A stretch of DNA of 64,000 nt from Nocardioides oceani (GTDB taxonomy: Bacteria; Actinomycetota; Actinomycetes; Propionibacteriales; Nocardioidaceae), in the NCBI RefSeq assembly GCF_030412965.1, contig NZ_JAUHJQ010000003.1, positions 124,001 to 188,000 on the forward strand, in the 5' to 3' direction. The first letter of the stretch is position 1, and the number at the start of each line of letters is the position of its first letter. Below are positions 61,856 through 64,000 of this stretch, in pieces. A program made the position numbers and the translations under genes. The notes under the pieces were generated by a model that saw nothing but the letters and a program-made list of their open reading frames with translations, was not told the origin of the DNA and searched no databases.

Positions 61856-64000
61856 CCGACCCCTGGCAGGACACCTCCCTCCCCACCGACGCCCGGGTCG
61901 CGGACCTGGTGGGCCGGATGACGCTGGCGGAGAAGGTCGCCCAGCTCTCGGGCATCTGGGGGGTCGACCCCGACGTGGGCGACATGGCGCCGATGCTGCG
62001 CGAGGCGCTCGCGGCGGGGCAGCGGTTCGAGGACCTGGTCCGCGACGGCCTGGGCCAGCTGACCCGCCCCTTCGGCACCGACCCGGTCGAGCCGGCCGAC
62101 GGGCTGCGCTCGCTCGCCGAGCGGCAGCGGCAGGTCGTCGCGGCCAACCGGTTCGGCATCCCCGCCCAGGTGCACGAGGAGTGCCTCACCGGCCTCGCCG
62201 CGTGGCAGGCCACGGTCTTCCCCAACCCGCTGTGCTGGGCCGCGACGTTCGACCCCGACCTGGTCGAGCGGATGGGCGCGCGGATCGGCACCACGATGCG
62301 CGGCCTGGGCGTGCACCAGGGGCTCGCGCCGGTGCTCGACGTCGTGCGCGACCTGCGGTGGGGCCGCGTCGAGGAGACCATGGGCGAGGACCCGTACCTC
62401 GTCGGCGCCATCGGCAGCGCCTACGTCCGCGGCCTCGAGAGCACCGGCGTCGTCGCCACGCTCAAGCACTTCGCCGGCTACTCCGCCTCCCGCGCCGCCC
62501 GCAACCTCGCCCCCGTCCCGCTCGGCCCCCGCGAGCTCGCCGACGTGATCCTGCCGCCGTTCGAGATGGCCCTGCGCGCCGGCGCCCGCTCGGTGATGAA
62601 CTCCTACACCGACACCGACGGCGTCCCCGCCGCCGCCGACCGCGCGCTGCTCACCACGCTGCTGCGCGACACCTACGGCTTCACGGGCACGGTCGTGGCC
62701 GACTACTTCTCCATCGCCTTCCTCGAGTCCCTGCACCACGTCGCCGAGGACCTCGACGAGGCCGCGCGCCTCGCCCTCGAGGCCGGCATCGACGTCGAGC
62801 TCCCCTCGACCAACGCGTACGGCGAGCCGCTGCTCGCCGCGGTCGGCGCCGGGCTGGTCGACGAGAAGCTCGTCGACCGGGCGCTGGTCCGCGTGCTGCA
62901 GCAGAAGTGCGAGCTCGGCCTGCTCGACCCCGGCTGGGCGCCCGTCGAGGCGGGCGACGGCCCGGACGGCGCCGTCGACCTCGACCCGCCGGAGGCCCGC
63001 GCGATGGCCCTCGAGGTGGCCCGCCGCTCGGTGGTGCTCCTCGCGAACGAGGGCGACGCGCTGCCGCTCGCGCCGGGTGCGCGGCTCGCGGTCGTCGGCC
63101 CCCGCGCGGACACGCCCGAGGCGATGCTCGGCTGCTACTCCTTCCCGATGCACGTCCTCGTGCACCACCCCGGCACCGAGCCCGGCCTGGAGATCCGCAC
63201 CGTCCGCGAGGCGCTCGCCGAGACCTTCGAGGTCACCTCCGCCCTCGGCTGCCCCGTGCTCGGCGGCTCCGACGCCGACATCGCCGAGGCCGCCGCGGTC
63301 GCCACCGACGCCGACGTCTGCGTGGTCGTGCTCGGCGACCGGGCCGGCCTCTTCGGCAACGGCACCTCCGGCGAGGGCTGCGACGTCGCCGACCTGACCC
63401 TCCCCGGCCGGCAGGAGGAGCTGCTCGAGGCGCTGCTCGCCACCGGCACCCCGGTCGTCGCGGTGCTCCTCGTCGGTCGCCCCTACGACCTCACCCGCCA
63501 GGTCGACCGGCTGGCCGCGCTGGTGTGCGGCTTCTTCCCGGGCGAGGAGGGCGCGACCGCCGTCGCCGACGTGCTCGCGGGCCGGGTCGCCCCGACCGGC
63601 CGGCTCCCGGTCTCCTTCCCCGGCCCCGGCTCGACCCAGCCGTCGACGTACCTCGCCTCGGCGCTGGGGCAGCGCAGCGAGGTCAGCGTGGTCGACCCGA
63701 CGCCGCTGTTCCCCTTCGGGCACGGACAGTCCTGGGCCGCGGCGACCTGGGACGACGCGACGGTGGTGGGCGGGCCGGAGTGGGCCACCGACGGTGCCTG
63801 CGAGCTGGTCGTCGGGCTCACCGGCGACCCCGAGCAGGCGACCTCGGAGGTCGTGCAGGTCTACCTCCACGACCGGGCGGCCTCGGTCGTGCGACCGGTG
63901 CAGCAGCTGGTCGCCGCGGCGCGGGTCGACCTGGCGGCCGGGGAGCGGGCGGAGGTGCGGTTCGCGCTGCACGCCGACCTGACGTCGTTCACCGGACGCG
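61852..64000 (+). CDS. GH3 beta-glycosidase (beta-xylosidase-like), 3' partial
   Basis: At least 716 residues, open to the right edge of the window. The family 3 N-domain has MTLAEKVAQLSGIWGVD, LAPVLDVVRDLRWGRVEETM, ATLKHFAGYSAS, and the nucleophile Asp in GTVVADYFSI near residue 285. The second domain contains VVVLGDRAGLFGNGTSGEG and GFFPGEEGATAVADVLAG, and a fibronectin-like C-domain begins. There is no signal peptide, so it should finish the breakdown of imported xylo-oligosaccharides in the cytosol. The GTG overlaps the lacI stop in GTGA. Confidence 0.92.
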   Translation, partial: MTDPWQDTSLPTDARVADLVGRMTLAEKVAQLSGIWGVDPDVGDMAPMLREALAAGQRFEDLVRDGLGQLTRPFGTDPVEPADGLRSLAERQRQVVAANRFGIPAQVHEECLTGLAAWQATVFPNPLCWAATFDPDLVERMGARIGTTMRGLGVHQGLAPVLDVVRDLRWGRVEETMGEDPYLVGAIGSAYVRGLESTGVVATLKHFAGYSASRAARNLAPVPLGPRELADVILPPFEMALRAGARSVMNSYTDTDGVPAAADRALLTTLLRDTYGFTGTVVADYFSIAFLESLHHVAEDLDEAARLALEAGIDVELPSTNAYGEPLLAAVGAGLVDEKLVDRALVRVLQQKCELGLLDPGWAPVEAGDGPDGAVDLDPPEARAMALEVARRSVVLLANEGDALPLAPGARLAVVGPRADTPEAMLGCYSFPMHVLVHHPGTEPGLEIRTVREALAETFEVTSALGCPVLGGSDADIAEAAAVATDADVCVVVLGDRAGLFGNGTSGEGCDVADLTLPGRQEELLEALLATGTPVVAVLLVGRPYDLTRQVDRLAALVCGFFPGEEGATAVADVLAGRVAPTGRLPVSFPGPGSTQPSTYLASALGQRSEVSVVDPTPLFPFGHGQSWAAATWDDATVVGGPEWATDGACELVVGLTGDPEQATSEVVQVYLHDRAASVVRPVQQLVAAARVDLAAGERAEVRFALHADLTSFTGR

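Overview
This is a 64 kb piece of a very GC-rich actinobacterial chromosome. Base composition, frequent GTG starts, dense four-base ATGA/GTGA gene overlaps, many apparently leaderless promoters, PknB-type kinases, and a WXG100 toxin cassette all fit Actinobacteria. The gene families look most like Nocardioides or a relative, but no rRNA or other marker gene is present to settle this. No tRNA, rRNA, CRISPR array, insertion sequence or prophage was seen.

Layout. 1-1.3 kb: two membrane proteins, the first cut by the window edge. 1.3-3.9 kb (minus): a five-gene type VII secretion-type cassette with two WXG100 proteins, a modular toxin-like protein and two small genes in the immunity position. 4.0-12.6 kb: aromatic aminotransferase (pat), RNase J, an ArsR regulator with an MFS exporter divergent from a Xi-class GST, a secreted GH43-like protein, a CDF metal exporter and a DUF1360 protein. 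12.6-12.8 kb: a composite repeat. 12.8-17.2 kb: SRPBCC protein and a branched-chain 2-oxoacid dehydrogenase operon (bkdABC, no E3). 17.2-28.2 kb: M20 peptidase, kinase plus RTX-like protein, fused acyl-CoA carboxyltransferase, epimerase, ECF sigma factor with a lipoprotein M1 peptidase, divergent from a second kinase, and a membrane-anchored protein. 28.2-36.2 kb: YtcJ-like amidohydrolase, two SGNH lipoproteins, fasciclin protein, and a PucR regulator divergent from an oxidoreductase/DesA3-like desaturase pair.

36.2-52.1 kb is one catabolic island. It holds two MmgE/PrpD proteins, a class III CoA-transferase, a cyclase-family hydrolase, a dihydropyrimidinase-like amidohydrolase, a CitE-like lyase, an IclR regulator, a complete LIV-type ABC importer, a muconolactone-isomerase-like protein, an Asp/Glu/hydantoin racemase-like protein and a flavoprotein. 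I found four copies of one operator-like motif, GTTYC-N7-GGAAC, and all lie at the promoter regions of this island. This suggests a single IclR-controlled regulon for a substrate I cannot name.

52.1-55.3 kb: MFS protein, aldo/keto reductase and divergent XRE regulator, whose 3' end has absorbed a second copy of the 12.7 kb repeat. 55.4-64 kb: a LacI-controlled system for importing and degrading xylo-oligosaccharides: intracellular GH10 and peptidase E on one side; binding protein, two permeases, LacI and a GH3 enzyme cut by the window end on the other. It has no ATPase gene of its own.
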